A stretch of DNA of 43,088 nucleotides from an uncultured Lachnospiraceae bacterium (GCA_947626915.1 CANQUA010000021.1:1-43088), one strand, 5' to 3'. Numbered from the stretch's first letter, positions 8,890 to 16,776 are shown. A program made the numbers and translations. Notes: generated by a model not told the origin, from the letters alone.

Positions 8890-10284
8890 ATGTCACAGAT
8901 TCCAGTATCTTCCAAAACCATGGAGCTGGTGTTGGCCAGGGCCATGTCTACCGGCGCAGATTACGCCGAGCTTTATCTGGAACATACCAACAGCAAAAAT
9001 ATTTCTCTGCTGGACGGGAAGGTTTACTCCATCGGGGATCAGCTGATCTCCGGGGCCAGCGTCCGCGTCTACAAGGGGCTTCGCAGCGTATTTGCCAGCA
9101 CCTCGGACATGAGCGAGAAAGGGCTTCTGGCCTGCGCGGAGAAAGTGGCGGGAGCTTTGGGAGAGGGCGACGCCCCGATCCACATTCATCTGCGGGAGCG
9201 CATTTTCGGGGATATCCACCCCATCCGCATCGTGCCGGCAACGGTGGCCAATCAGGACAAGATCGACCGGCTGCGGGAAGCGGACGCGGCGGCCAAGGCG
9301 TTTCATGAGAGCATTTCCCAGGTCCGGTGCAGCGACCTGGCCGTGGACCACTGCGTGACGATCGCCAACAGCGACGGTCTTCTGACTTCGGACCGCCAGA
9401 TCCGCAGCCGCATAAGCGTCCAGGCGGTGGCCAGCCGGAACGGAGAGATGCAGACCGGATCCTGCAGCCCGGGACACAGGGTGGGCTTTGAACTGTATGA
9501 TACGGTCGATCCCAGGACCTGCGGGACCGAGGCGGCGCAGCAGGCGGTTACGATGCTGAACGCGGGCTATTGTCCGGCAGGGACGATGCCGGTGGCTATC
9601 GGCAACGGTTTCGGCGGCGTGATCTTCCATGAGGCCTGCGGACATTCGCTGGAGGCGGCTTCCGTGGCCTATAATCAGTCGGAGTTCGCCGGAAAGCTGG
9701 GCCAGCAGGTAGCGGGACCCAAGGTGACGGCCATCGACGACGGCACGATTCCCAACGAATGGGGTTCCATCAACATAGACGACGAGGGCACGCCGGCCCG
9801 GAGGAACGTCCTGATCGAGAACGGCGTCCTGAAATCCTACATGATCGATAAATTTAACGCCCGCCGTATGGGCATGGCGGTGACCGGCAATTCCAGGAAG
9901 CAGAGCTACGCGTATGAGCCGACTTCCCGCATGACCAACACCTACATAGCGGCCGGCCCCGACAGCGAGGAGGATATCATTGCTTCCATCGAGTACGGCC
10001 TGTACGCAAAAAAAATGGGCGGCGGTTCCGTCAATCCTCTGACGGGCGAGTTCAATTTCGGCGTGGCCGAGGCCTATATGATCCGCGGCGGCAAGATCTG
10101 CGAGGCGGTCCGCGGGGCCAGCCTGGTGGGCAAGGGCTCGGAGGTGATCCGTAAGATCGATATGGTAAGTTCAAATCTGGAGCTGGCCGCCGGTATGTGC
10201 GGGGCCTCCAGCGGAAGCATTCCGACGACGGTGGGACAGCCGATGATCCGGGTGTCCAGCATCACGGTCGGCGGCAGGAATTAA
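8890..10284 (+). CDS. tldD: TldD metalloprotease subunit
   Basis: This 464-aa cytosolic protein is the catalytic subunit of the TldD/TldE heterodimeric zinc protease. The HExxxH zinc motif is seen as HEACGH at residues 247-252, followed by SLEAA. The conserved C-terminal region MCGASSGSIPTTVGQPMIRV is also present. ATG 8890 was chosen because AAGGAGG lies just before it; the longer reading frame from 8725 has no ribosome site and adds non-family residues. TldD/E degrades unfolded peptides and processes some ribosomally made peptides such as microcin B17, and affects CcdA/gyrase control in E. coli. No precursor peptide was seen nearby. tldE follows after 25 bases. Confidence 0.95.
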   Translation: MSQIPVSSKTMELVLARAMSTGADYAELYLEHTNSKNISLLDGKVYSIGDQLISGASVRVYKGLRSVFASTSDMSEKGLLACAEKVAGALGEGDAPIHIHLRERIFGDIHPIRIVPATVANQDKIDRLREADAAAKAFHESISQVRCSDLAVDHCVTIANSDGLLTSDRQIRSRISVQAVASRNGEMQTGSCSPGHRVGFELYDTVDPRTCGTEAAQQAVTMLNAGYCPAGTMPVAIGNGFGGVIFHEACGHSLEAASVAYNQSEFAGKLGQQVAGPKVTAIDDGTIPNEWGSINIDDEGTPARRNVLIENGVLKSYMIDKFNARRMGMAVTGNSRKQSYAYEPTSRMTNTYIAAGPDSEEDIIASIEYGLYAKKMGGGSVNPLTGEFNFGVAEAYMIRGGKICEAVRGASLVGKGSEVIRKIDMVSSNLELAAGMCGASSGSIPTTVGQPMIRVSSITVGGRN

Positions 10285-10309
10285 AATAAGGAAGCGAGGG
10301 AGGTCAGCC

Positions 10310-11647
10310 ATGAATTATCAGGAATTCAAGGACAAAGTGTTTGAAAAGGCGCGCGGGTGCGGCCTTACGGAATATGAACTGTATTACGAGCAGTCCCAGT
10401 CCACGGATGTGGATGCGTTTGGGGAAGAGATCCGGGGATTTTCCAGCTCCGACCGCGCCGGGGCCTGTTTCCGGTGCGTTTGCGACGGCCATATCGGATA
10501 TGCTTCCACCAGTCTGTTTACGGAGGAGGAAGCGGAACGTCTTGTGGATGCGACGGTAGAAAACGCCCGCTCCATGGAAAAGGAGGAGCCGGTCCTTTTC
10601 TGCGAGGGAGGACTGGAATACCGGCGGACAGAGCCGAGAGAGGTCCGGGATATACCGACTTCACGGATGGTGGAGCTGGCGAAGAAAAGTCTGGAGCTCT
10701 CCAGAAAAGTGGATGACAGGGTCAGCGACAGTTCCGAGGCGTCCCTGATGGTCAGCCATTCCGTGATCTGCCTGGATAATTCCAACGGCGTCCATCTGCA
10801 GGACACGGTTCATATGGGAGCGGTCGTGGAGCAGACGGTCGTGAAAGAAAACGGAGAGGTCAGCTTCGATGTGGATTTCCGTTTTGGCAATCCGGAAGAG
10901 ATCGATCTGGAAGAAATGGCTCACAAGACGGTGCAGAACGCCCTGGATAAGCTGGGCGCGGGCGTGCCGGACAGCGGCGTTTTCTCGCTGGTACTGGCTC
11001 CGGAGGCTATGACCAGTATGTTGTCCGCGTTTTCTCCGGCTTATTCGGGAGAGAACGCCCAGAATGGCCTGTCATTGATGAAAGGCAAGGAGAATACGAA
11101 GGTGGCGGCGGACTGCGTGACGATCATGGACGACCCGTTCTACGAAGAGAGTTTCTACCGGCCGTCCTTCGACGGCGAGGGGATGCCTTCCCGGTGCAAG
11201 GCGGTGATTGAGAACGGCGTGCTGAAAACGCTGCTGTACGACCTGGCGACCGCGGCCAAGGCGGGCGTGGAGTCTACGGGCAACGCGGCACGCGCGACTT
11301 TCAGTTCTCCGATTTCGGTGCGGCCGACCAATTTTTACATCAAACCCGGCACAATGACGCCGGAGGAGATGTACGCGCGGATCGGCGACGGGCTTTTGAT
11401 CACCGGCGTTCAGGGACTCCATGCGGGGGCCAGCGCCGTTACGGGAGATTTCTCGCTCCAGAGCAGCGGGTTCCTGATCCGCGGCGGCAAAAAGGACCGG
11501 CCGGTGAAATCCTTTACCATCGCCGGGAATTTCTACGAGATGCTGAAAAAGATCGCGGCGGTGGGGAACGATATGAAGTTTAACTGTATGCGCGGCATCG
11601 GCGCTCCCAGTGTGTTGGTAGAGGGGATCACCGTGAGCGGGAAATAA
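10310..11647 (+). CDS. tldE: TldE/PmbA subunit of the TldD/E protease
   Basis: This 445-aa paralogue of TldD lacks the HExxxH motif, as expected for the non-catalytic TldE/PmbA partner that shapes the substrate channel. Family landmarks include SVICLDNSNGV, the central APEAMTSMLSAFSPA segment, and the C-terminal GDFSLQSSGFLIRGG and GIGAPSVLVEGITVSG. GGGAGGT precedes the start. It is co-transcribed with tldD, matching the obligate heterodimer. Confidence 0.93.
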   Translation: MNYQEFKDKVFEKARGCGLTEYELYYEQSQSTDVDAFGEEIRGFSSSDRAGACFRCVCDGHIGYASTSLFTEEEAERLVDATVENARSMEKEEPVLFCEGGLEYRRTEPREVRDIPTSRMVELAKKSLELSRKVDDRVSDSSEASLMVSHSVICLDNSNGVHLQDTVHMGAVVEQTVVKENGEVSFDVDFRFGNPEEIDLEEMAHKTVQNALDKLGAGVPDSGVFSLVLAPEAMTSMLSAFSPAYSGENAQNGLSLMKGKENTKVAADCVTIMDDPFYEESFYRPSFDGEGMPSRCKAVIENGVLKTLLYDLATAAKAGVESTGNAARATFSSPISVRPTNFYIKPGTMTPEEMYARIGDGLLITGVQGLHAGASAVTGDFSLQSSGFLIRGGKKDRPVKSFTIAGNFYEMLKKIAAVGNDMKFNCMRGIGAPSVLVEGITVSGK

Positions 11648-11715
11648 TGTCCGGCGGCGCGGAGTTTGGGCGGCCGCGGCGAATGAGCCTATAAACCCAG
11701 AAAGGGATATTTTTC

Positions 11716-14700
11716 ATGGAACAGACTTCCGTAACTCCTCCGTCAAAACATATTTGCCTGGGGATTCTCGCCCATGTGGACGCGGGCAAGACAACCCTGT
11801 CCGAGGGGATCCTTTATCAGACGGGGACGATCCGCAGGCTGGGACGGGTGGACAACCGCGACGCATTCTTAGACACGTACGAGCTGGAACGCGCCAGGGG
11901 CATCACGATCTTTTCGAAACAGGCGGTCTTCGATCTGGGCCAGACGCGGGTGACGCTTCTGGATACGCCGGGGCACGTGGATTTTTCCGCGGAGATGGAG
12001 CGGACGCTGCAGGTATTGGACTGCGCGGTGCTGGTGGTCAGCGGGGCCGACGGCGTACAGGGACATACGGAGACGCTGTGGCGGCTGCTGGCGCATTACC
12101 GGGTTCCCACGTTTCTTTTTGTCAATAAAATGGACCAGAACGGAACGGACTGGAAATGGGTCCTGGCAGACATAAGGAAGCGGCTGGATGAGAACTGCGT
12201 GCCCTTTAACGGGCTGGAGACAAAAAACGGACGGGTCGCGGCGGGACGCGGCCCGGACAGCGGCGCGGCGGCGGGATGGAAAACGGTTTTGGCGGACATG
12301 GCCGCCCGCGGGGAGCAGTCGCTGGAAGAGCTGGCCATGTGCGGGGAAGCCGTGATGGAGGATTATCTGGAAAACGGAGATATCGGTGCTGAGGATATCC
12401 GCCGGATGATCGCCGGGCGGCAGGTGTTTCCGTGTTATTTCGGATCGGCGCTGAAGCTGTGGGGCGTCGGGGAGCTGCTGGCCGGAATCGAAGATTATGG
12501 TCCCGGCGTGACGGCTGCGGGCGTCAGCGGTGTGATGAAGCAGACAGCCCGGACCGGCGGAGCGGGAAATGCGGCTGCGGGCGTCTGCGGCGCGATGAAG
12601 CAGACAGCCCGGACAGGCGGAGCAGGAAATACGGACGCGGGCGGCGCGGCAGGGACCCCGGCCCCGGGCGGAGCGCCCGGCAGCTCAAGCGCGTCTTCCG
12701 CGTCTTTCGGGGCCAGAGTTTTCAAGATCTCCCGGGACGAGCAGGGAAACCGTCTGACCCACATGAAGATCACCGCCGGGACGCTGCGGGTCAGGGACAA
12801 TCTGCCGGTCGGGGAAGAGGAAGAAAAGGTCAATCAGATCCGCATTTATTCCGGCGCGAAATTTGAGACGGTCAATGAGGCCGGACCGGGCGCGGTCTGC
12901 GCGGTGACGGGACCGCTTCTGACCTTTGCGGGACAGAGACTGGGGGCCGAGGCGGAGCGGGAGAACCGCACGCCGGTGCTGGAGCCGGTCCTGACTTACC
13001 AGGTCCTTTTGCCGCCCGGGGCCGACGTACACGGCACGCTGCGGAAGCTTCGGCAGCTGGAGGAAGAGGAACCGATGCTGCAAATCGCCTGGGACGAGGC
13101 CCTGGGAGAGATCCAGGTCCGGGTCATGGGCGCGGTGCAGATCGAGATCCTGAAAAGCCTGATCCGGGAACGGTTCGGCCTCAGTGTGGAATTTGGCTCC
13201 GGGCGCATTGTGTATAAGGAGACGATCACCGCGCCGGTGGAAGGCGTGGGACATTTTGAACCGCTGCGTCATTATGCGGAGGTGCATCTTCTGATGGAAC
13301 CGGGCGCGCCCGGCAGCGGCCTGGTTTTCCGCTCGGTCTGCAGCACGGATTCGCTGGATCTGAACTGGCAGCGGCTGATCCTGACGCACCTGGAAGAAAA
13401 GCAGCATCCGGGCGTTTTGACGGGCGCTCCCATTACGGACATGAAGATCACGCTGATCGCCGGGCGGGCCCATCTGAAGCATACGGAGGGCGGAGATTTC
13501 CGGCAGGCGACCTACCGGGCTGTGCGCCAGGGACTGCGGGAGGCGCTGTCCCGGGGCGAATACCGTCTGCTGGAACCTTATTATCAGTTCCGCCTGGAGA
13601 TACCGCCGGATGCCGCGGGACGGGCTTTGTCGGATCTGGAGCGGATGCACGCAAGCTTTGAGGGGCCGGCGGCGGAGGGAGAGCGGTCGGTCATCACCGG
13701 AACCGCGCCGGTAGCGACAATAAGCAATTATCAGATAGAAGTAGCGGCTTATTCCAAAGGACAGGGAAAGCTTTTCTGCTGGGTGGAAGGGTATAAGCCA
13801 TGTCATAATGAGGAGGAAGCGGCAGCCGCTGCCGGATATGATCCCGATCTGGATCTGGATAATCCCTGCGGCTCCGTTTTCTGCGCCCACGGAGCCGGTT
13901 ATCTGGTGGAGTGGGACCGCGTGAAGCAGTATATGCATCTGGAAAGTCCCGTGGAGCTGGCTGTGCGCCGCCGGGAAACGAGCGGAACCGTGAGAAAGGA
14001 AACGCCGCCTTCGGCGGAAACGGCGGAGACGGCGGCTGTTGCGCCCGCAGATACGAAAAGCATTTCCGGCGGGAAGGGCAGTTCCGCGTGGGGCGCGGAG
14101 GACCGGGAGCTGGAGGCCATTTTTACCCGCACCTACGGCGAGCCGAAGCGCCGCCTGCCGGCCGGGACGGGGACGCGCCGCGTTTCCTACGATTCCCGCC
14201 GCCCTGACGTCCGTGAGCCGAAGGAGCCGGAAGAGGAATATCTCCTGGTGGACGGTTACAATATCATCTACGCCTGGGAGGATTTAAACGAACTGGCCCA
14301 GGTTACCATAGACGGGGCCAGGCACAGGCTGATGGACATGATGTGCAATTATCAGGGTTATACGGGCTGTATCCTGATCTTGGTGTTTGACGCTTATAAA
14401 GTAGAAGGAAATCTGGGCCAGGCCCTCCGCTATCACAATATTCACGTGGTTTATACGAAAGAGGCGGAGACGGCGGATCAGTATATTGAGAAGCTGGCGC
14501 ATCAGATGGGCCGCCGCCACCGGGTGACGGTGGCGACCTCGGACGGACTGGAACAGCTGATCATCCGCGGCGAGGGCTGCAGGCTTTTGTCGGCGCGGGA
14601 TCTCCGGGAAGCGGTGGAAACCGTCAACGAGGAGATTCGCGCGGGGCATCTGCAGAAATTTCCCGTGCGGAACGGAAATTATCTGCTGAACCATGCGGAC

Positions 14701-14781
14701 GGCGAGACCAGGGAGTATCTGGAAGAAATCAGGTTAGGGAAAGAGGGAGAGTATCATGGCGGAAAAACTGACAAAAAGTGA
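11716..14781 (+). CDS. Tet(M)/EF-G-like ribosomal GTPase fused to a YacP/Rae1-like NYN nuclease
   Basis: This 1021-aa protein has two parts. Residues 1-740 follow Tet(M)/Tet(W) ribosomal protection proteins: G1 AHVDAGKT (19-26), DTPGH (83-87), NKMD (137-140), then EF-G-like domains II to V. A Gly/Ala-rich insert of about 65 residues, containing a 20-residue tandem repeat, separates the G domain from domain II. A polar linker (about 745-840) leads to an NYN/PIN-type domain: VDGYN (Asp846), VFDAYK (Asp892), ETADQYIEKLA (Asp921) and VATSDG (Asp943). This closely matches B. subtilis YacP/Rae1 over its whole length. Ribosomal protection factors enter the A site and use GTP hydrolysis to dislodge tetracycline; Rae1 cuts mRNA in the A site. 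The fused role is inferred. Whether it confers drug resistance cannot be judged. GAAAGGG lies about 10 bases before the start. Confidence 0.92.
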   Translation: MEQTSVTPPSKHICLGILAHVDAGKTTLSEGILYQTGTIRRLGRVDNRDAFLDTYELERARGITIFSKQAVFDLGQTRVTLLDTPGHVDFSAEMERTLQVLDCAVLVVSGADGVQGHTETLWRLLAHYRVPTFLFVNKMDQNGTDWKWVLADIRKRLDENCVPFNGLETKNGRVAAGRGPDSGAAAGWKTVLADMAARGEQSLEELAMCGEAVMEDYLENGDIGAEDIRRMIAGRQVFPCYFGSALKLWGVGELLAGIEDYGPGVTAAGVSGVMKQTARTGGAGNAAAGVCGAMKQTARTGGAGNTDAGGAAGTPAPGGAPGSSSASSASFGARVFKISRDEQGNRLTHMKITAGTLRVRDNLPVGEEEEKVNQIRIYSGAKFETVNEAGPGAVCAVTGPLLTFAGQRLGAEAERENRTPVLEPVLTYQVLLPPGADVHGTLRKLRQLEEEEPMLQIAWDEALGEIQVRVMGAVQIEILKSLIRERFGLSVEFGSGRIVYKETITAPVEGVGHFEPLRHYAEVHLLMEPGAPGSGLVFRSVCSTDSLDLNWQRLILTHLEEKQHPGVLTGAPITDMKITLIAGRAHLKHTEGGDFRQATYRAVRQGLREALSRGEYRLLEPYYQFRLEIPPDAAGRALSDLERMHASFEGPAAEGERSVITGTAPVATISNYQIEVAAYSKGQGKLFCWVEGYKPCHNEEEAAAAAGYDPDLDLDNPCGSVFCAHGAGYLVEWDRVKQYMHLESPVELAVRRRETSGTVRKETPPSAETAETAAVAPADTKSISGGKGSSAWGAEDRELEAIFTRTYGEPKRRLPAGTGTRRVSYDSRRPDVREPKEPEEEYLLVDGYNIIYAWEDLNELAQVTIDGARHRLMDMMCNYQGYTGCILILVFDAYKVEGNLGQALRYHNIHVVYTKEAETADQYIEKLAHQMGRRHRVTVATSDGLEQLIIRGEGCRLLSARDLREAVETVNEEIRAGHLQKFPVRNGNYLLNHADGETREYLEEIRLGKEGEYHGGKTDKK
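12512..12631 (+). repeat. 60-bp in-frame tandem duplication inside the GTPase gene
   Basis: Two adjacent 60-base units (12512-12571 and 12572-12631) differ at only a few positions. They encode 20-residue repeats around MKQTARTGGAGN. They fall exactly between the G domain and domain II, where Tet(M) has no such insert. A Gly/Pro/Ser-rich stretch without clear repeats follows to about 12710. Confidence 0.85.
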
Positions 14782-15259
14782 TGTGAAAAAGATCGAAGAG
14801 GAGATCCAGTACCGAAAGCTTGTGGTCCGCCCGGCGGCGATCGAGGCGGTAAAGGAAGCCAGGGCGCATGGGGATCTGAGCGAGAATTTTGAGTATCACG
14901 CGGCAAAAAAGGATAAGAACCAGAACGACAGCCGCATCCGCTATCTGGAAAGAATGTTAAAAACGGCCCAGATCATTTCCGATGAATCCGGGGCAGATGA
15001 GGTCGGCCTCAACAATACGGTGGAGCTTTACATGGAGGATGACGACGAGGTGGAGACCTACCGCCTGGTGACTTCGATCCGCGGCAGTTCCCTGCACGGA
15101 CTGATCAGCACGGAATCTCCCCTTGGAAAAGCGATCCTGGGGAAAAAGGCGGGCGACCGCGTGTATGTGAAGGTCAACGAAACGGCCGGGTACTACGTGG
15201 AGATCCGCTCCATCGACAAGACGACGGACGACAGCCAGGACAAGATCCGCAGCTTCTGA
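14756..15259 (+). CDS. greA: transcription elongation factor GreA
   Basis: This 167-aa protein has an N-terminal coiled-coil finger and a C-terminal FKBP-like domain. The finger tip HGDLSENFEYHAAK carries acidic residues Asp40 and Glu43, which enter the RNA polymerase secondary channel and trigger cleavage of backtracked RNA. The start overlaps the last 26 bases of the GTPase-nuclease gene in another frame, with a GGGAGAG ribosome site inside that gene, so the two are probably translationally coupled. Length and ending are normal for GreA. Confidence 0.95.
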   Translation: MAEKLTKSDVKKIEEEIQYRKLVVRPAAIEAVKEARAHGDLSENFEYHAAKKDKNQNDSRIRYLERMLKTAQIISDESGADEVGLNNTVELYMEDDDEVETYRLVTSIRGSSLHGLISTESPLGKAILGKKAGDRVYVKVNETAGYYVEIRSIDKTTDDSQDKIRSF

Positions 15260-15305
15260 AACCGGGAGCAGGGAAAAACAGGGAAACGGGATTTGGGAAC
15301 ATAAA

Positions 15306-15337
15306 AAACGCGCCGTGACAAAAATCATGACGCGTTT
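15306..15337. terminator. bidirectional terminator between greA and the minus-strand wall-binding gene
   Basis: AAACGCG at 15306-15312 pairs with CGCGTTT at 15331-15337, and the inner bases pair further (CGTGA with TCATG, one wobble). On the minus strand it ends in six Ts. It therefore serves the minus-strand gene well and greA more weakly. Confidence 0.75.
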
Positions 15338-15367
15338 AAACGTACGATAAAACTCAGTAAGCCTGCT

Positions 15368-15688
15368 TCAGCGGATGTCTTTCAGTTTTCCCTCTTCGTT
15401 TACGTAATAATTGTCGATCCAGGTTTCCTTTGCCATAACGCCTTTTTCATCGAAATAGTACCAACAGCCTTTCAGCTTAAACCAACCGGTTTTTAAATGG
15501 CCTTCTTCGTCCAGATAGTAGGTCTTCTCTCCGTCTACGATCCATCCGGTCAGAGTCTCGCCCTCGTCGTTCACATAGGTCCACGTCTTATCTTCGTGGG
15601 AAGTCCATGTGCCGGCGTAAACGGGTACGGCCGATGAAAACATCATCAGAAAGGAAATCGCGACTGCCATCATTCTCTTACGGTTCAT
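15368..15688 (-). CDS. small secreted cell-wall-binding-repeat protein
   Basis: This 106-aa exported protein has a signal peptide (MNRKRMMAVAISFLMMF, ending near PVYA). The mature part consists almost entirely of three to four CW/choline-binding-type repeats, with the pattern W-x-Y-x2-D/E-x-G-x-x-x-x-GW (WTYVNDEG, YYLDEEGHLKTGW, WYYFDEKGVMAKETW). Such repeats bind choline, glucan or other wall polymers. There is no catalytic domain, so it may be an adaptor or a decoy surface protein. ATG 15688 was chosen over the upstream ATG at 15715 because GGAGG lies 9 bases before it. Confidence 0.8.
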   Translation of the reverse strand: MNRKRMMAVAISFLMMFSSAVPVYAGTWTSHEDKTWTYVNDEGETLTGWIVDGEKTYYLDEEGHLKTGWFKLKGCWYYFDEKGVMAKETWIDNYYVNEEGKLKDIR

Positions 15689-15747
15689 GCCGCACAGCCT
15701 CCGTTCCATAAACAAATTATCTGCAGGAAATATCTTTCAGTGCCTAT

Positions 15748-15776
15748 ATTATAGCACACTGTTTACCGGTTGACTA
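15748..15776 (-). promoter_or_regulatory. extended -10 promoter of the small wall-binding gene
   Basis: On the minus strand a perfect TATAAT (15753 to 15748) is preceded by TGC, giving the extended -10 pattern TGnTATAAT. The -35 region is poor. The -10 is about 60 bases before the start codon. Confidence 0.6.
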
Positions 15777-15833
15777 GAGGGGAGAAGCGTGATAAATCTT
15801 ACGATTTTCAAAAGGGATTCTTACTAAAAAAAT

Positions 15834-15985
15834 TTCGACAAGATTTGAAAAGGAAGCGTTCGGGCATATCCCAGACGTAGTAGATGACCGAAACGAATCC
15901 GCGCACATTTTGTGGTCGGGCCGTTTGGGCGCGGGATTTGAGTCGTCTCTTGTCGAATTGTGCGAATAAAACTTCTTTTCAAATC
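15834..15985 (+). ncRNA. candidate structured leader with crossed complementary arms
   Basis: Two pairs of complementary segments alternate. TTCGACAAG (15834-15842) matches CTTGTCGAA (15949-15957), and GATTTGAAAAGGAAG (15842-15856) matches CTTCTTTTCAAATC (15972-15985) with one extra base. The order A-B-A'-B' allows an H-type pseudoknot, or two mutually exclusive hairpins, in RNA. A further 6-bp hairpin (15995-16000 with 16010-16015) sits just before the ribosome site of the 47-aa gene. No known RNA family was recognised. Apart from this and a possible promoter (TTGACT at 15770-15775), the gap 15689-16033 is empty. Confidence 0.35.
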
Positions 15986-16033
15986 CGGAAAGATGGGATA
16001 TATTGGTTTTATCCCAAGAAGGAGGATTCCATT

Positions 16034-16177
16034 ATGGACGAGTCAAAGAGAATCGCCGCGCTTGAGGAAGAAAACCAGAGGCTGAAAGCTGACAACGATA
16101 AACTGCTGGAAATAGTGGCCCAAATGCGAGTAACGCTGAACAGACTGGTTTTTCGATATATTACGGATGAATCCTGA
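16034..16177 (+). CDS. 47-residue coiled-coil small protein
   Basis: A strong ribosome site (AGAAGGAGG, 16017-16024) precedes ATG 16034. The product is a charged helix with leucine/isoleucine heptads (IAALEEENQRLKADNDKLLE) ending VAQMRVTLNRLVFRY. No membrane segment or known domain is present. It converges with a minus-strand gene whose product has a very similar C-terminal coiled coil. Dimerisation, perhaps with that protein, is inferred; the function is unknown. Confidence 0.7.
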   Translation: MDESKRIAALEEENQRLKADNDKLLEIVAQMRVTLNRLVFRYITDES

Positions 16178-16239
16178 CGGAGAACATCCAGGGTCACAGC
16201 GAGACGGGGGACGAAGAACCAAAGAAGGTATGCGGAAAC

Positions 16240-16278
16240 GGAAGTTCTGAAACACGTTAATCGTGCTTCAGAACTTCC
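16240..16278. terminator. 17-bp hairpin between convergent small genes
   Basis: Bases 16240-16256 pair with 16262-16278 (one mismatch, 5-base loop TTAAT). The structure covers the stop codon of the minus-strand zinc-ribbon gene and lies 62 bases after the 47-aa gene. Neither strand shows a T-run, so it may act as a 3'-end stabiliser or a weak bidirectional terminator. Confidence 0.6.
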
Positions 16279-16652
16279 ATTTCCTGTTCCAGGGCTTTAT
16301 ATCTGCGGAGCTGTTCCCAGACCAGTTCGTGCATCCAGGCAACCGTGTGGTTCAGCTCTTCATTTTCTTTTTGGAGTTTCGTATATTCAGCGGTCAGTTT
16401 GCCGACCAATGCCCTTTGATTATACAGTTTTTCCGATGTGCAGATGCGGTGGATCAGCGAAGGCGCGGACGCGGCGATTTTGCTGATCAGCAGCCGGTCC
16501 CTTTCTTCATAATCCAGGTTCATAAAATCCTGGTAGCGCATGCCGAGGCCGACCAGTTCCGTGTGATCTTTGGGACATGTGGCGTTTTTGGAAAGCTGGA
16601 AGTATGCGTAATAACCGCAGGTTGGACAATAATAGACTGACAGTTCTCTCAT
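16257..16652 (-). CDS. zinc-ribbon and coiled-coil protein of unknown function
   Basis: This 131-aa protein has an N-terminal zinc-ribbon-like pattern (YYCPTCGYYAYF, Cys9 and Cys12, then CPKDH with Cys26 and a His). A middle helical part contains DYEERDRLLISKIA. The C-terminal coiled coil is EYTKLQKENEELNHTVAWMH. AGGGGAG precedes the start. No family I can name; similar short zinc-ribbon/coiled-coil proteins are common as hypotheticals in Clostridia. A role in protein-protein or nucleic-acid contact is only a guess. The coiled coil resembles that of the convergent 47-aa protein. Confidence 0.75.
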   Translation of the reverse strand: MRELSVYYCPTCGYYAYFQLSKNATCPKDHTELVGLGMRYQDFMNLDYEERDRLLISKIAASAPSLIHRICTSEKLYNQRALVGKLTAEYTKLQKENEELNHTVAWMHELVWEQLRRYKALEQEMEVLKHD

Positions 16653-16681
16653 CTTAGGTTCTCCCCTGTTGTAAAATGTTT

Positions 16682-16696
16682 TGCAATAAAATTGCA
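16682..16696 (-). promoter_or_regulatory. palindrome upstream of the zinc-ribbon gene
   Basis: TGCAAT-AAA-ATTGCA is a perfect 6-bp inverted repeat 30 bases upstream of the start codon, in an AT-rich stretch likely to hold the promoter. It is a candidate operator; the regulator is unknown. Confidence 0.35.
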
Positions 16697-16739
16697 GTAA
16701 TATAAACGCGCGAGATTCGAAAATATAACATTATATATG

Positions 16740-16776
16740 AAAAAACTGCCAAAATATTCCTATTTCGGCAGTTTTT
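16740..16776. terminator. terminator of the large wall-binding-repeat gene
   Basis: AAAAACTGCC at 16741-16750 pairs perfectly with GGCAGTTTTT at 16767-16776. On the minus strand the stem runs into six Ts (16745-16740), 60 bases after the stop of the gene at 16838-18214. The plus strand also ends in five Ts, so it can work both ways. Confidence 0.85.

Noticed and set aside
8890-11647. RiPP biosynthesis locus based on TldD/E next to a radical-SAM gene
   Set aside because: No precursor peptide or transporter was found, the radical-SAM protein has NrdG signatures, and it is on the opposite strand with a pseudogene between.
11716-14781. acquired tetracycline-resistance gene on a mobile element
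   Set aside because: No transposon, integrase or change in base composition around it; the gene is embedded with tldDE and greA and carries a nuclease domain absent from mobile tet genes.
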